Shown: positions 52,054 through 60,434, numbered from the stretch's first letter. The stretch: 64,000 nucleotides of DNA from H2-BAC3 sp045863035 (GCA_045863035.1 BTUV01000011.1:1-64000); one strand, 5' to 3'. Notes: generated by a model not told the origin, from the letters alone. Made by a program: numbers and translations.

Positions 52054-52345
52054 GCGGGTACAAATAATTCATGATGCTTCAGGTCTCTTCCCGCGAAAGG
52101 ACGCAAAGGCAAAAAGAGTTTTTCTCCCCTTTCAGAAACTTCTTCGTTCATCTGAAGCAATCTGCGGGAAACATTTGGGGATTCTTTTCGATTGTTTGCT
52201 TCGACCCAATCCCGACCAAAGTGCAAAGAGTTTTTTTCCTTATCTAAAGCAACTGCGTGATTCCGCGGGAAACCTTTTTACCCGGCCAGCAGAACTCCCA
52301 ACCTACCGCAATCAGCCCGGGTTCAGCATTCTGCTTATTCTTTCT
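52054..52345. other. gene-free spacer with degenerate CGCAAAG-type repeat
   Basis: No credible gene. 52090-52125 contains GCGAAAGGACGCAAAGGC, a variant of the dispersed repeat seen at 13150, 22880 and 32510. A looser copy with CGCGGGAAACCTTTTTACC lies near 52265. The remainder shows no feature I can name. Confidence 0.5.
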
Positions 52346-52353
52346 TAAATTTG
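52346..52353 (+). promoter_or_regulatory. putative -7 promoter box (TAAATTTG) for the MarC gene
   Basis: TAAATTTG fits TAnnTTTG and ends 21 nt before the ATG. The implied leader is very short, which would explain why no ribosome-binding site is seen ahead of the start. Confidence 0.4.
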
Positions 52354-52374
52354 CACAATCATTTTTATAAGTTT

Positions 52375-52968
52375 ATGACTCTCGAAATATTTCTCTTATC
52401 TTTTATTCCACTGTTTGTCGCCATAGATATCATTGGAACCGTGCCGATTTTTCTCGGGATTACAAGCGACCTGAGCCGGCTGGATAAGCACAAACTGATA
52501 ATCCAATCAGTGCTGACTGCATTTATCATCGGCATTCTCTTCCTTGTGGCAGGGAAAATAGTTCTGAACTTCATGGGCATCACCATTGATGATTTCCGCA
52601 TAGCCGGCGGTATCATTCTGCTGATACTCTCGGTGAATGACATCATGTTTTCGAATGAATCCCGCCGTAAACCAGGCGCTAAAGTTGGCATAGTTCCGCT
52701 CGGCATCCCGTTAATCATCGGACCGGCGGCGTTGACGACCATTATGATTCTGATTGATAATTACGGCTTCATCCCCACAATCGTTTCAATGGTATTGAAT
52801 TTTGTAATTGTTTTTCTGGTGCTTCGGTTTTCAAACATCATTATAAAAATTGCGGGAGAGGAAGGCACAAAAGCGTTTGCAAAAATTGCATCGGTTTTTC
52901 TTGCCGCGATCGCAGTGATGATGATAAGAGTCGGGGTTTCAAACATCATCGCACGAGGAGGCGCTTAA
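52375..52968 (+). CDS. MarC-family integral membrane protein
   Basis: 197 residues from the ATG at 52375; a TTG eight codons earlier is unlikely because it overlaps the promoter-like box. Six membrane helices: LEIFLLSFIPLFVAIDIIGTVPIF at the start, LTAFIIGILFLVAGKIVLNF, IAGGIILLILSVNDIMF, then GIPLIIGPAALTTIMILID, VLNFVIVFLVLRFSNIII, FLAAIAVMMIRVGVSNII. MarC/YhgN-type proteins have no settled substrate. Two nt from the SDR gene. Confidence 0.9.
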   Translation: MTLEIFLLSFIPLFVAIDIIGTVPIFLGITSDLSRLDKHKLIIQSVLTAFIIGILFLVAGKIVLNFMGITIDDFRIAGGIILLILSVNDIMFSNESRRKPGAKVGIVPLGIPLIIGPAALTTIMILIDNYGFIPTIVSMVLNFVIVFLVLRFSNIIIKIAGEEGTKAFAKIASVFLAAIAVMMIRVGVSNIIARGGA

Positions 52969-52969
52969 C

Positions 52970-53761
52970 ATGGATTTACAATTAAAGAACAAAACCGCAC
53001 TTATAACCGCCGGCTCAAAAGGAATCGGGAAAGCAATTGCTCTGGCATTAGCGGCTGAAGGATGCAGGATTGCCGTTACCTCTTCCAACAAAGAGAACCT
53101 GCAAAAGTTTTCAACGGAATGTACCTCAAAAACCGGGCAAACTCCTTTCACCTCTGTTATGGATCTTAATAACCCTGTTGAGGCAGCAGAGGTCACACAG
53201 GCAATTATGAAGGAATTTGGCAGTATTGACGTCCTTGTTAATAACTGCGGCGGACCACAGGCAGGGCGATTTCTTGAGCTAACCGACGAGCAATGGGGGT
53301 CAGGTGCTAACCAGATTCTTTTCAGTGTTATTGCAATGCTGCGGCTGCTCATACCTCCCATGCGGGAAAGAAAGTGGGGCAGAATTATTAACATCACTTC
53401 TGTATCAGCGCGACAGCCGATAGATAATCTGGTTATATCAAACGCGATGCGGGCCGGATTGACCGGACTGGCAAAATCGCTCAGTAATGAATATGCCGCC
53501 GACGGCATAACCGTTAATAATATTGCTCCGGGATATACCCTGACCGAGCGTATAAAAGATCTTTCACAAAGCAAGGCAACGCTCACAGGTAACTCCCCCG
53601 ATGATATCATCCGCGAGATGACCCGCAACATTCCGGCCGGCAGAATGGCAGAACCGGAAGAACCCGCTGCACTCGCCTGTTTTCTGGCTTCACCCATAGC
53701 CGGATATATCAACGGCAATACGATACAGATTGACGGCGGATATACAAAGTCGCTTCTCTGA
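52970..53761 (+). CDS. SDR-family oxidoreductase with atypical active site
   Basis: 263 residues, ribosome-binding site GAGGAGG. Rossmann fold with cofactor motif TAGSKGIGKAIA, NNCGG in place of the usual NNAG, and catalytic-Ser position ITSVSARQP (Ser144). The normal Y-x3-K is replaced by S157-N-A-M-R161, so the standard Tyr and Lys are both missing. IAPGYTLTERI and the C-terminal GYINGNTIQIDGGYTKS are normal for classical SDRs. Databases would call it a 3-oxoacyl-ACP reductase, but the missing residues make that assignment unsafe. Probably cotranscribed with the MarC gene. Confidence 0.88.
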   Translation: MDLQLKNKTALITAGSKGIGKAIALALAAEGCRIAVTSSNKENLQKFSTECTSKTGQTPFTSVMDLNNPVEAAEVTQAIMKEFGSIDVLVNNCGGPQAGRFLELTDEQWGSGANQILFSVIAMLRLLIPPMRERKWGRIINITSVSARQPIDNLVISNAMRAGLTGLAKSLSNEYAADGITVNNIAPGYTLTERIKDLSQSKATLTGNSPDDIIREMTRNIPAGRMAEPEEPAALACFLASPIAGYINGNTIQIDGGYTKSLL

Positions 53762-53779
53762 TTATCTGAATACGCACAA

Positions 53780-55336
53780 GTGATCTATTCCTGTGAAATA
53801 GTCCTCAGTCCCGATAAAGCCGGTGATAAGGAGGAGTTATATATACAGGCAGCCCGCAAACTGAAACTGAACCGTGAAGAAATCACCGCTGTGATTCCCG
53901 AACGGAGATCGATAGACGGCCGGAGCCGGGACCCGGTTTTCCGGATTCAGGTGAATGTATATACCGGTGAACTCCCTTCCGGCAACTCATATATATTCAG
54001 TTTCCGTCCGGCAGATGCGTCAAAGCGTGCAGCTATCATCGGAGCAGGTCCCGCCGGATTGTTCGCTGCAATTAAACTCATTGAACATGGCATCACTCCG
54101 GTAATATTTGAACGGGGGAAAAATGTGCGCGAACGGAGACGCGATCTGCGCGCGATACAACAATATAGTACCGTTGATCCGGACTCGAACTACTGCTTTG
54201 GTGAAGGAGGAGCGGGAACCTACAGCGACGGCAAACTTTACACACGCTCAACCAAACGGGGAGATATAAAAAGAATTCTCTCGCTGCTGGTTCATCATGG
54301 CGCGCATCCAGATATTCTTATTGACGCTCATCCCCATATCGGCTCCAATAAACTCCCGAAAGTAATAGAAGCAATAAGGAACACCATACTTGAGTGCGGC
54401 GGTGAAATTCATTTTAACTCGCGCGTTACTGATATATATACGGAGCACAACCGGATTACCGGACTGCAGGTAAACGGCAGCACCGATTTTGTGTTTAATC
54501 AGATCATCCTCGCAACCGGACACTCTGCGCGTGATATATTCCGGCTTCTTTACAACCGGAAAATTGCTATGGAAAGTAAACCATTTGCACTTGGGGTCCG
54601 TATTGAACATCCGCAGGAATTCATCAACCGGAAGCAATATCATAACTCAAAATATATACCGCTTTTACCTGCTGCATCATATACAATTACCTGCCAGGTT
54701 GAGGGTAAAGGCGCATTTTCTTTCTGTATGTGCCCCGGAGGTATAATTGTGCCGGCGGCGACAAGTCCGGGCGAGATTGTAGTAAACGGTATGTCCATGT
54801 CCCGCCGGGACTCAAAATATGCCAACTCCGGTTTTGTAGTTACGGTTGATCTGCCGGATTTTGAAAAGCATGGTTTCGGAGGAGTTTTTGCCGGACTGGA
54901 TTTTCAGCAAATGATTGAACAGAGGGCCTTCGCCCTGACCGGTTCACAAAAAGCTCCGGCACAACGTGTGACTGACTTTTTGAATGACCGGGTGTCCCAC
55001 TCACTCCCCCCGGCTTCTTATATCCCCGGCTTTAAATCGGTTTCCCTTAATGAAGTTTTTCCAGAGGGGCTGACCTCATCGCTGAAATCTGCCCTCCGGA
55101 TGGCTGACAAAAAACTCACTGGTTTTATCTCTGAGGAGGCAGTGATTTGTGCTCCCGAATCACGAACTTCTTCTCCCATCACCGTCCTCAGGGATCGCGA
55201 TACGCTTGAGAGCATTTCTCACCAGGGATTGTTCCCCGCCGGTGAGGGCTGCGGATACGCTGGAGGGATAATTTCAGCCGCTATTGACGGTGAAAGATGT
55301 GCTGCGTCACTTATTCAAAAATATTTCTCATTCTAA
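53780..55336 (+). CDS. FAD-dependent oxidoreductase (COG2509-like)
   Basis: 518 residues from a GTG start 18 nt after the SDR stop. An N-terminal alpha/beta domain of about 75 residues precedes the FAD-binding motif IIGAGPAGLFAAIKLIEHG. RAIQQYSTVDPDSNYCFGEG, GAGTYSDGKLYTR, and the C-terminal LFPAGEGCGYAGGIISAAIDG are typical of the uncharacterised dehydrogenase group COG2509. Several Cys (C-F-G-E-G; F-C-M-C-P-G-G) may be functional. Substrate unknown. Confidence 0.88.
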   Translation: MIYSCEIVLSPDKAGDKEELYIQAARKLKLNREEITAVIPERRSIDGRSRDPVFRIQVNVYTGELPSGNSYIFSFRPADASKRAAIIGAGPAGLFAAIKLIEHGITPVIFERGKNVRERRRDLRAIQQYSTVDPDSNYCFGEGGAGTYSDGKLYTRSTKRGDIKRILSLLVHHGAHPDILIDAHPHIGSNKLPKVIEAIRNTILECGGEIHFNSRVTDIYTEHNRITGLQVNGSTDFVFNQIILATGHSARDIFRLLYNRKIAMESKPFALGVRIEHPQEFINRKQYHNSKYIPLLPAASYTITCQVEGKGAFSFCMCPGGIIVPAATSPGEIVVNGMSMSRRDSKYANSGFVVTVDLPDFEKHGFGGVFAGLDFQQMIEQRAFALTGSQKAPAQRVTDFLNDRVSHSLPPASYIPGFKSVSLNEVFPEGLTSSLKSALRMADKKLTGFISEEAVICAPESRTSSPITVLRDRDTLESISHQGLFPAGEGCGYAGGIISAAIDGERCAASLIQKYFSF

Positions 55337-55407
55337 TCGCTTAGCATAGACTTTTTCCGTATTTTCTGATTGAACGAAAAGTTTTTCATTGAACAGGAGT
55401 GTGACTC

Positions 55408-56472
55408 ATGGAACCGTTCAAAATACAGGAACAAAAGGAAAGCGGGCGTCTTTCCGTCTCAGGCGTAATAACAGAAATCAATAACCTGCTCGCTGCAGTG
55501 GCTGACCCTTTTCAACTCAGCCAGGTTGATATCGAAGCCATTACCAACCGATGTAAACCGGATGTATCACAATGCAATATTTTTGAAAAGCTGACTGCCA
55601 TTTACCGCCAGTATCTTGAATACTGTCTGGTTGATAAAAAACTTAGTCAGGAGGAAATTAAAAATCTCCAGCAGCTTAAAAAAGTATTCCTGCTTTCGGA
55701 CAAAACCGTAAAGGCACTTACCTCAGAACTGGTCTCAAGCATTTATATGGCTGAACTGCATACCGTGCTGGAGGACGGGGTCATCACCTCTGATGAGGCA
55801 TCATTCCTTATGAAACTACGCCGAGATCTGGTGCTTGACAGTGATACCGCCGAAAGACTGTACGACACTGCAACACGGGATTTCCTGAACAAGAAAATTG
55901 AAGAAGCGCTTGAAGATGAACGGCTCACGGATGAAGAAGAGACAGAACTCACCCGCATAGCTGAAAGTCTGAACATTGATATCTATCAGGACAACAGAAC
56001 CCGCGAGCTGCTTGAGCGTTACCGCATCTACTGGCTGATTGAAAACGGACAGCTTCCGGTTGTGCTGGGACAGATTCCCTTCAATCCGGATGAAGAGTGC
56101 CATTACATGATAAATGATGTGCTCTGGTATGAGGAAGAACAGAAAGAAGAAAGTGAAGCGCTGAACCGGTTCACCATGAGAAGGCGGCTGAACAAACTGT
56201 TGGAGTCCACCGTACGGAAAACCGGACTGAGTGATGTCCGCATCGGCAATTTCATTCTGATAGAAAAAGGCACACTCTATTTTTCAAACAGCAAGATATA
56301 CTTTCAGGGAGAGCATAACGGCATGTTCATTGAATACGAAAACATCTCCGGATTTGAAGTATATGAAAATGGCGTAAAAATTCTCATCAGCAGCGGCGCA
56401 AAACATCTGCTGCAGTTTAATGACAAGATTGATATTGTATGCCTGCTGATAAACAGGTTGATGTATAGTTAA
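55408..56472 (+). CDS. hypothetical protein, TerB-like helical repeats plus C-terminal PH-like domain
   Basis: 354 residues, cytoplasmic, acidic. Three helical units resemble TerB/tellurite-resistance-type domains, each with an acidic D-x-x-[LI]-[ST]-x-E-E or D-G-V-I-T-x-D-E turn: KKLSQEEIKNLQQL, EDGVITSDEASFLMKL and EDERLTDEEETELTRI. The last 80 residues (IGNFILIEKGTLYFSNSKIYF, then YENISGFEVYENGVKILIS) look like the PH/GRAM-type fold that follows in some bacterial proteins. No catalytic motif. It stands alone after the oxidoreductase. Function unknown. Confidence 0.7.
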   Translation: MEPFKIQEQKESGRLSVSGVITEINNLLAAVADPFQLSQVDIEAITNRCKPDVSQCNIFEKLTAIYRQYLEYCLVDKKLSQEEIKNLQQLKKVFLLSDKTVKALTSELVSSIYMAELHTVLEDGVITSDEASFLMKLRRDLVLDSDTAERLYDTATRDFLNKKIEEALEDERLTDEEETELTRIAESLNIDIYQDNRTRELLERYRIYWLIENGQLPVVLGQIPFNPDEECHYMINDVLWYEEEQKEESEALNRFTMRRRLNKLLESTVRKTGLSDVRIGNFILIEKGTLYFSNSKIYFQGEHNGMFIEYENISGFEVYENGVKILISSGAKHLLQFNDKIDIVCLLINRLMYS

Positions 56473-56508
56473 TTATTATATATACGCTAAACCCTTCCAT
56501 ACTTTTAC

Positions 56509-56532
56509 AGAGACGATGCATGCATCGTCTCT
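56509..56532. repeat. perfect 24-bp palindrome
   Basis: AGAGACGATGCA (56509-56520) is followed at once by its exact reverse complement (56521-56532). Such AGAGACG...CGTCTCT hairpins are common dispersed intergenic elements in environmental bacteria. It lies between convergent genes, 36 nt after one stop and 57 nt before the other, so it may also act as a transcription barrier; there is no T run. Confidence 0.85.
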
Positions 56533-56589
56533 ACGTATTTCAACAATTTGACATAGCCCTAAAACCTCAGAACTCTTTCATCTTTTCCG

Positions 56590-57348
56590 TTACCACGGTG
56601 AGTAGGGTTCTATAACATGATCTGATAATTCCGATCGCTCAAAATTGTTTTTAAGCAATGCCTCATAATATCGTTTTGTAACTGCCGCGGTTTCGGTACC
56701 GGGATAATTGCGGATAGTGTTTTCAAAACTTTGTTTCGCTTCTTCAGTGATAATATTTGTTTCATAATCAAAAACCGGAGTGTTATCAATCCCTCCCAGA
56801 TAAAAAAAGAGAAGTATTTTATATATCTCTTTCATTTGTTGGGCATATACAGATCCCAGATATTTTACACAATAAACTTCTCGTGCAATTATTTTTGCGG
56901 CTACTTCATCATGCGTAACCATAAATGCAGCATCGTATATAAACTCCTCAGTTACCAGAATGAAATATTCCCGGTACTCCTCCGACAAATACTCACCCCA
57001 GATTTCCAAAAGATACTGATAGTTGAGTTCAATAAACCCCATCCCCTCTTCAAACTTTATCGAAAAAATCTTTGGCAGATATTCTTTAAGTTCCGCCTCA
57101 TTTTCGCTCAATTCATAAAAATCCAATTCACCTAATTCGAAACCTCCGTCATCAATGAATTCGTCAAACAGTTTATCTGCTGCCCCGGACTGGCTGTTAA
57201 TTATTTTCATTCCGGTTGCTGAAAACATTCCTTCAACGGGCTTCAGCGATTGCAGCAATTCCTTCACCGCCGGGGACTGCGGCAGACAAATGGGTGCAAA
57301 CAGAAAAAATGCAATAGAAAACAGAAAGCGGGAGAAGGGGTGTTTCAT
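56590..57348 (-). CDS. hypothetical exported protein
   Basis: 252 residues from the ATG at 57348 (the frame is open to 57375, but the signal peptide HPFSRFLFSIAFFLFAPICLPQ begins here). The mature part is rich in Glu, Tyr and Phe with several helices (LLEIWGEYLSEEYREYFILV, EVAAKIIAREVYCVKYLG). No family recognised, no metal or catalytic motif. Presumed periplasmic or surface-exposed. Monocistronic. Confidence 0.7.
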   Translation of the reverse strand: MKHPFSRFLFSIAFFLFAPICLPQSPAVKELLQSLKPVEGMFSATGMKIINSQSGAADKLFDEFIDDGGFELGELDFYELSENEAELKEYLPKIFSIKFEEGMGFIELNYQYLLEIWGEYLSEEYREYFILVTEEFIYDAAFMVTHDEVAAKIIAREVYCVKYLGSVYAQQMKEIYKILLFFYLGGIDNTPVFDYETNIITEEAKQSFENTIRNYPGTETAAVTKRYYEALLKNNFERSELSDHVIEPYSPW

Positions 57349-57549
57349 CAGGAAAATTGGCGGAATAGTTATCAATTTTTGTAAACAGAAATATGTAAAA
57401 ATGGCGATTTCTATTAGAAAAATAGGGAAAATTGCTGATTTTGGTGTTTTATAATCTGGTGAGTCTCAAGATGAGCGAACTGACACAATTCGGTTGATCA
57501 GGCAGTTTTATCAGACCGTGTATTATTCGGTATTTAGTTTATTTATTTC

Positions 57550-57574
57550 TATATTTGTAAAGTATTACTTTACA
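57550..57574 (+). promoter_or_regulatory. AbiE promoter box with palindromic operator candidate
   Basis: TATATTTG at 57550-57557 fits the Bacteroidota -7 consensus. Overlapping its end, 57556-57574 is a perfect 9-bp inverted repeat TGTAAAGTA-T-TACTTTACA, placed where transcription would start, 36 nt before the abiEi ATG. AbiEi antitoxins are known to repress their own promoters by binding inverted repeats, so this is the natural operator candidate. Confidence 0.6.
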
Positions 57575-57609
57575 TTTATAGATATTTTTAAACTATAAGG
57601 TGCTTTAAG

Positions 57610-58365
57610 ATGACCAAACTCCGGAGATTACTCTCAAACTGGCCCAGGGGTACGCTCCGTCTCACCAAGGAACTTGAAAGGAACGGAATAGGCAGACAAC
57701 TTCTGGCTTCCTACAAGGAATCCGGCTGGGTCGAGTCATTCGATCATGGGGTTTACAAACTAAGCGGAGATTCCCCTGATTGGACGGGAGCGGTTTATGC
57801 TCTACAGCGGTTGGATGAACTCACCATACACCCCGGAGGTAAAACCGCTTTGGCATTAAAGGGGTACAGCCACTATATTGGCATGGGGAATGAAACCCGC
57901 TTCCTCTACATGCATCACTTAGATGGCAATTATCGCTGGCTTAGCAAGTTTGAGACTGTTGAAAGAGTTCAAACCAATGTTTTTAACTACCATAAAACTG
58001 AGTATTTTTCCCGCTATTCAACGGGTACTTTCGATATTTATGTGTCAGTACCAGAGCTCGCTGTTTTGGAAATGCTATATCTCACACCAAATAAACAGTC
58101 TTTTGACGAAGCCGGCAAAATCATCGAGCTTCTTTATTCGCTAAGACCGGAACTTCTGCAGCGCCTGCTTCAGGAATGCCGGTCGGTAAAAGTTGTACGC
58201 CTTCTTCTTTTCTTTGCAGATTATTATGATCATCCATGGTTAAAGGAGCTGGATCAGTCCAAATTGAATTTAGGAAGTGGTAACCGGGTAATAGTACAGG
58301 ATGGCATATTTTCACCCAAATACCAAATAACAGTACCAAGAGATTATGGATACGATACAGTATAA
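57610..58365 (+). CDS. AbiEi-type antitoxin of a type IV toxin-antitoxin system
   Basis: 251 residues, ribosome-binding site AAGG 9 nt upstream. N-terminal winged-helix region (KELERNGIGRQLLASYKESG, FDHGVYKLSG) followed by the AbiEi C-terminal domain (LDELTIHPGGKTALALKGYS, TFDIYVSVPELAVLEML). In type IV systems AbiEi counteracts the nucleotidyltransferase toxin without binding it and represses the operon. The frame is intact and the stop overlaps the toxin start by 20 nt. Confidence 0.9.
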   Translation: MTKLRRLLSNWPRGTLRLTKELERNGIGRQLLASYKESGWVESFDHGVYKLSGDSPDWTGAVYALQRLDELTIHPGGKTALALKGYSHYIGMGNETRFLYMHHLDGNYRWLSKFETVERVQTNVFNYHKTEYFSRYSTGTFDIYVSVPELAVLEMLYLTPNKQSFDEAGKIIELLYSLRPELLQRLLQECRSVKVVRLLLFFADYYDHPWLKELDQSKLNLGSGNRVIVQDGIFSPKYQITVPRDYGYDTV

Positions 58366-59266
58366 AAATCAGGCAGCGTTACTCCTCAAACTATTACCCC
58401 TGGTTATGACTGAAGAAGTGTTTTCCCTAAAAGGGGGAACAGCAATAAACTTTTTTGTAAGGAACTATCCGCGATTATCGATTGATATTGATTTGACTTA
58501 TCTGCCGATTGAAGCGAGAACAAAGTCACTTTTTGATATAAATGAAAAACTTAAATCCATACAACTGCGAATTAAAGAGAAGTTTCCCTCTTAGGTTATA
58601 ACAGAAAGATCTGATAAAATTTCAAAATTACTCACAGGATGCACTGTTTATGGAAATGATGTATTCATAAAGCTTGAAGTAAACACTACCATAAGGGGGA
58701 CAGTATTACCGGTTGTTACAAGAAAAGTTGTTAAAAGAGCAGCAGCAGAATTTGAGGTTTCCTTTTCCGTTTCAACATTGTCATTTGAAGACCTGTAAGG
58801 AGGAAAAATCTGCGCTGCACTTGACAGACAGCATCCGCGTGATCTTTTTGATATCAAAATGTTGCTCGAAAACGAGGGGTTGACTGACGAATTACGAAAG
58901 GTATTTCTTGTCTGCCTTATCAGCAGTCCAAGACCCATCTCCGAGTTGTTAAATCCTAACGAATTGACTATTTCAACCGAGTGGATAAATGAATTTAAAG
59001 GAATGACAAGAATTGGCGTGACACTTGAAGAATTATATCACACCAGAACGAAATTGTTTCATTTGGTAAGAGAATCACTTACTCAAAATGAAAAGCTTTT
59101 TCTTCTTTCTTTCAAAGAAGTTACACCGGAATGGAATCTGATTGGTCTTGATGGCATCGAAAATCTTCCTGCTGTGCAATGGAAACTTCACAACCTTTCT
59201 TTAATCAAAAAACCAAAGCATGACGAAGCTTTGCGGAAACTAAAAAGGGTACTTGATATACAATAA
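58346..59266 (+). pseudogene. AbiEii nucleotidyltransferase toxin, two in-frame stops
   Basis: One continuous reading frame carries the whole AbiEii family sequence, broken by TAG at 58592-58594 (after LRIKEKFPS) and TAA at 58796-58798. N-terminal VFSLKGGTAINFFVRNYPRL and the D-x-D motif in LSIDIDLTYL are present. At the TAA the context FEDL-stop-GGKICAALDRQHPRDLFDIK shows that the stop replaces the Tyr/Phe expected in DLYGGKI. The downstream part (MLLENEG to the end at 59266) is uninterrupted. Two independent nonsense mutations argue for inactivation rather than sequencing error. As the toxin is dead, the locus cannot work as a TA pair unless the stops are read through. Confidence 0.85.
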
Positions 59267-59300
59267 AGAGAAAGCATTCTTTACCAATCTCTTCTCACAT

Positions 59301-59330
59301 AAAAAAAGACCGGCACTTCAGGCCGGTCTT
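59301..59330 (-). terminator. Rho-independent terminator of the DHS-like gene
   Basis: On the minus strand AAGACCGGCC pairs with the facing GGCCGGTCTT-type arm (59322-59330 with 59307-59315), loop of about 6 nt, followed by seven T. It lies about 60 nt after the stop at 59391 and between convergent genes. Confidence 0.85.
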
Positions 59331-59360
59331 AATACATCTATTGAACTATCCACTCCCCAA

Positions 59361-59394
59361 ATTCATAATTCATACTTCATAATTCATACTTCAG
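59361..59394. repeat. heptanucleotide tandem repeat (ATTCATA/CTTCATA)x5
   Basis: Five consecutive 7-bp units: ATTCATA, ATTCATA, CTTCATA, ATTCATA, CTTCAG. The last unit contains the stop codon of the DHS-like gene (TGA on the minus strand at 59391-59393), so the array reaches into the end of the coding sequence. Confidence 0.8.
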
Positions 59395-60434
59395 ACGAGC
59401 GCTTTTTCCTGCTGATAGAGTTTGGTGAATTCTTTTGCTTCACGGCCTTTCCAAACGCCTTTATGATATACATAGCCAACTATCAGTGGCATAGCAATGG
59501 TTGCCTCAGCATAGACCATCTGCTCGTAGGTGGTTGATACCTTGCCCCATGAACTTGCTTCTTTCAGCGTTGAGCCGCTGAGTGCACCGTCACGTTCGTC
59601 AGCCACAGTTATCTGCACAGCATATTTATGCATGGCAGCTTCTTCACCGAGAAGGTCAGCAGCCACTACGATATCCTGTGTAAAGTTCTTCGGAACACCG
59701 CCGCCAATCATAAAGATGCCGGTTTCTTTGCTGGCAAGTTTAATCTTTGTCAGCTCAAGGAAATCCTTTGCACTGTCAAGTGATACATGTTTATCAGGAT
59801 TTTTTGTCTGGTGCAGCACAAAACCAAATCCGGCTGAGCAGTCAGAGAAAGCAGGAACAAAAATCGGCACATTCTTTTTGTAAGCAGCGTATATAACGGA
59901 GTCATTAACTTTGGGTCCGCCGTTTTCATCCAGATATTTTCCAAACTCCCAGAGCAGTTCGCGTGAGGAATAAGGACGCGGCTCGAGACTGTCAAAAATC
60001 TTTCCGGTGGTTTCGTCACAGATTCTCAGCTCTTCCTCATCAATGTAGGTATCATAGATACGGTCAATCATCAGGTCGCGCATTTCGTTGTCATCAACGA
60101 ACTGGGTTCCCATATAGTGCTTAAATCCGAGCGCTTCGAAAAAGTCCTGGTCAACCATAATTGCGCCGGTGGAAACAATGGCGTCAACCATGTTATTCTG
60201 AATCATGTCATGCACCACTTTTTTCAGACCTGCTGAAAAGAGACTGCCTGCCAGGGTCAGGATAACGGCATTTTCTTTGTCGTTCACCATCATCTCATAG
60301 ATTTTTGCTCCGCGGTAGAGATTCCTTGCCTGGAACGCCATCTTCTCCATCGAGTCAACCAGCCCGGTCACATCGTGCTTTTTAATATCAATATGTTCAA
60401 TTACTTCTTTCAGGTAATCTGCTTTTGTTTTCAT
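59391..60434 (-). CDS. deoxyhypusine-synthase-like enzyme
   Basis: 347 residues with AAGGAG 7 nt before the ATG. The fold motifs of deoxyhypusine synthase are all visible: LTLAGSLFSAGLKKVVHDMI, DAIVSTGAIMVDQDF, PIFVPAFSDCSAGFG, IFMIGGGVPKNF and EASSWGKVSTTYEQM, whose Lys298 corresponds to the covalent-intermediate lysine of the eukaryotic enzyme. Bacteria lack eIF5A, so members of this family are usually thought to act on free polyamines (homospermidine synthase-like). A putrescine pathway (aguA/aguB) is in the same window. The actual substrate is not known. Confidence 0.92.
   Translation of the reverse strand: MKTKADYLKEVIEHIDIKKHDVTGLVDSMEKMAFQARNLYRGAKIYEMMVNDKENAVILTLAGSLFSAGLKKVVHDMIQNNMVDAIVSTGAIMVDQDFFEALGFKHYMGTQFVDDNEMRDLMIDRIYDTYIDEEELRICDETTGKIFDSLEPRPYSSRELLWEFGKYLDENGGPKVNDSVIYAAYKKNVPIFVPAFSDCSAGFGFVLHQTKNPDKHVSLDSAKDFLELTKIKLASKETGIFMIGGGVPKNFTQDIVVAADLLGEEAAMHKYAVQITVADERDGALSGSTLKEASSWGKVSTTYEQMVYAEATIAMPLIVGYVYHKGVWKGREAKEFTKLYQQEKALV

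Noticed and set aside
57610..58365. Phage-borne AbiE module
   Set aside because: No phage, integrase or plasmid genes nearby; only the TA locus itself is seen.
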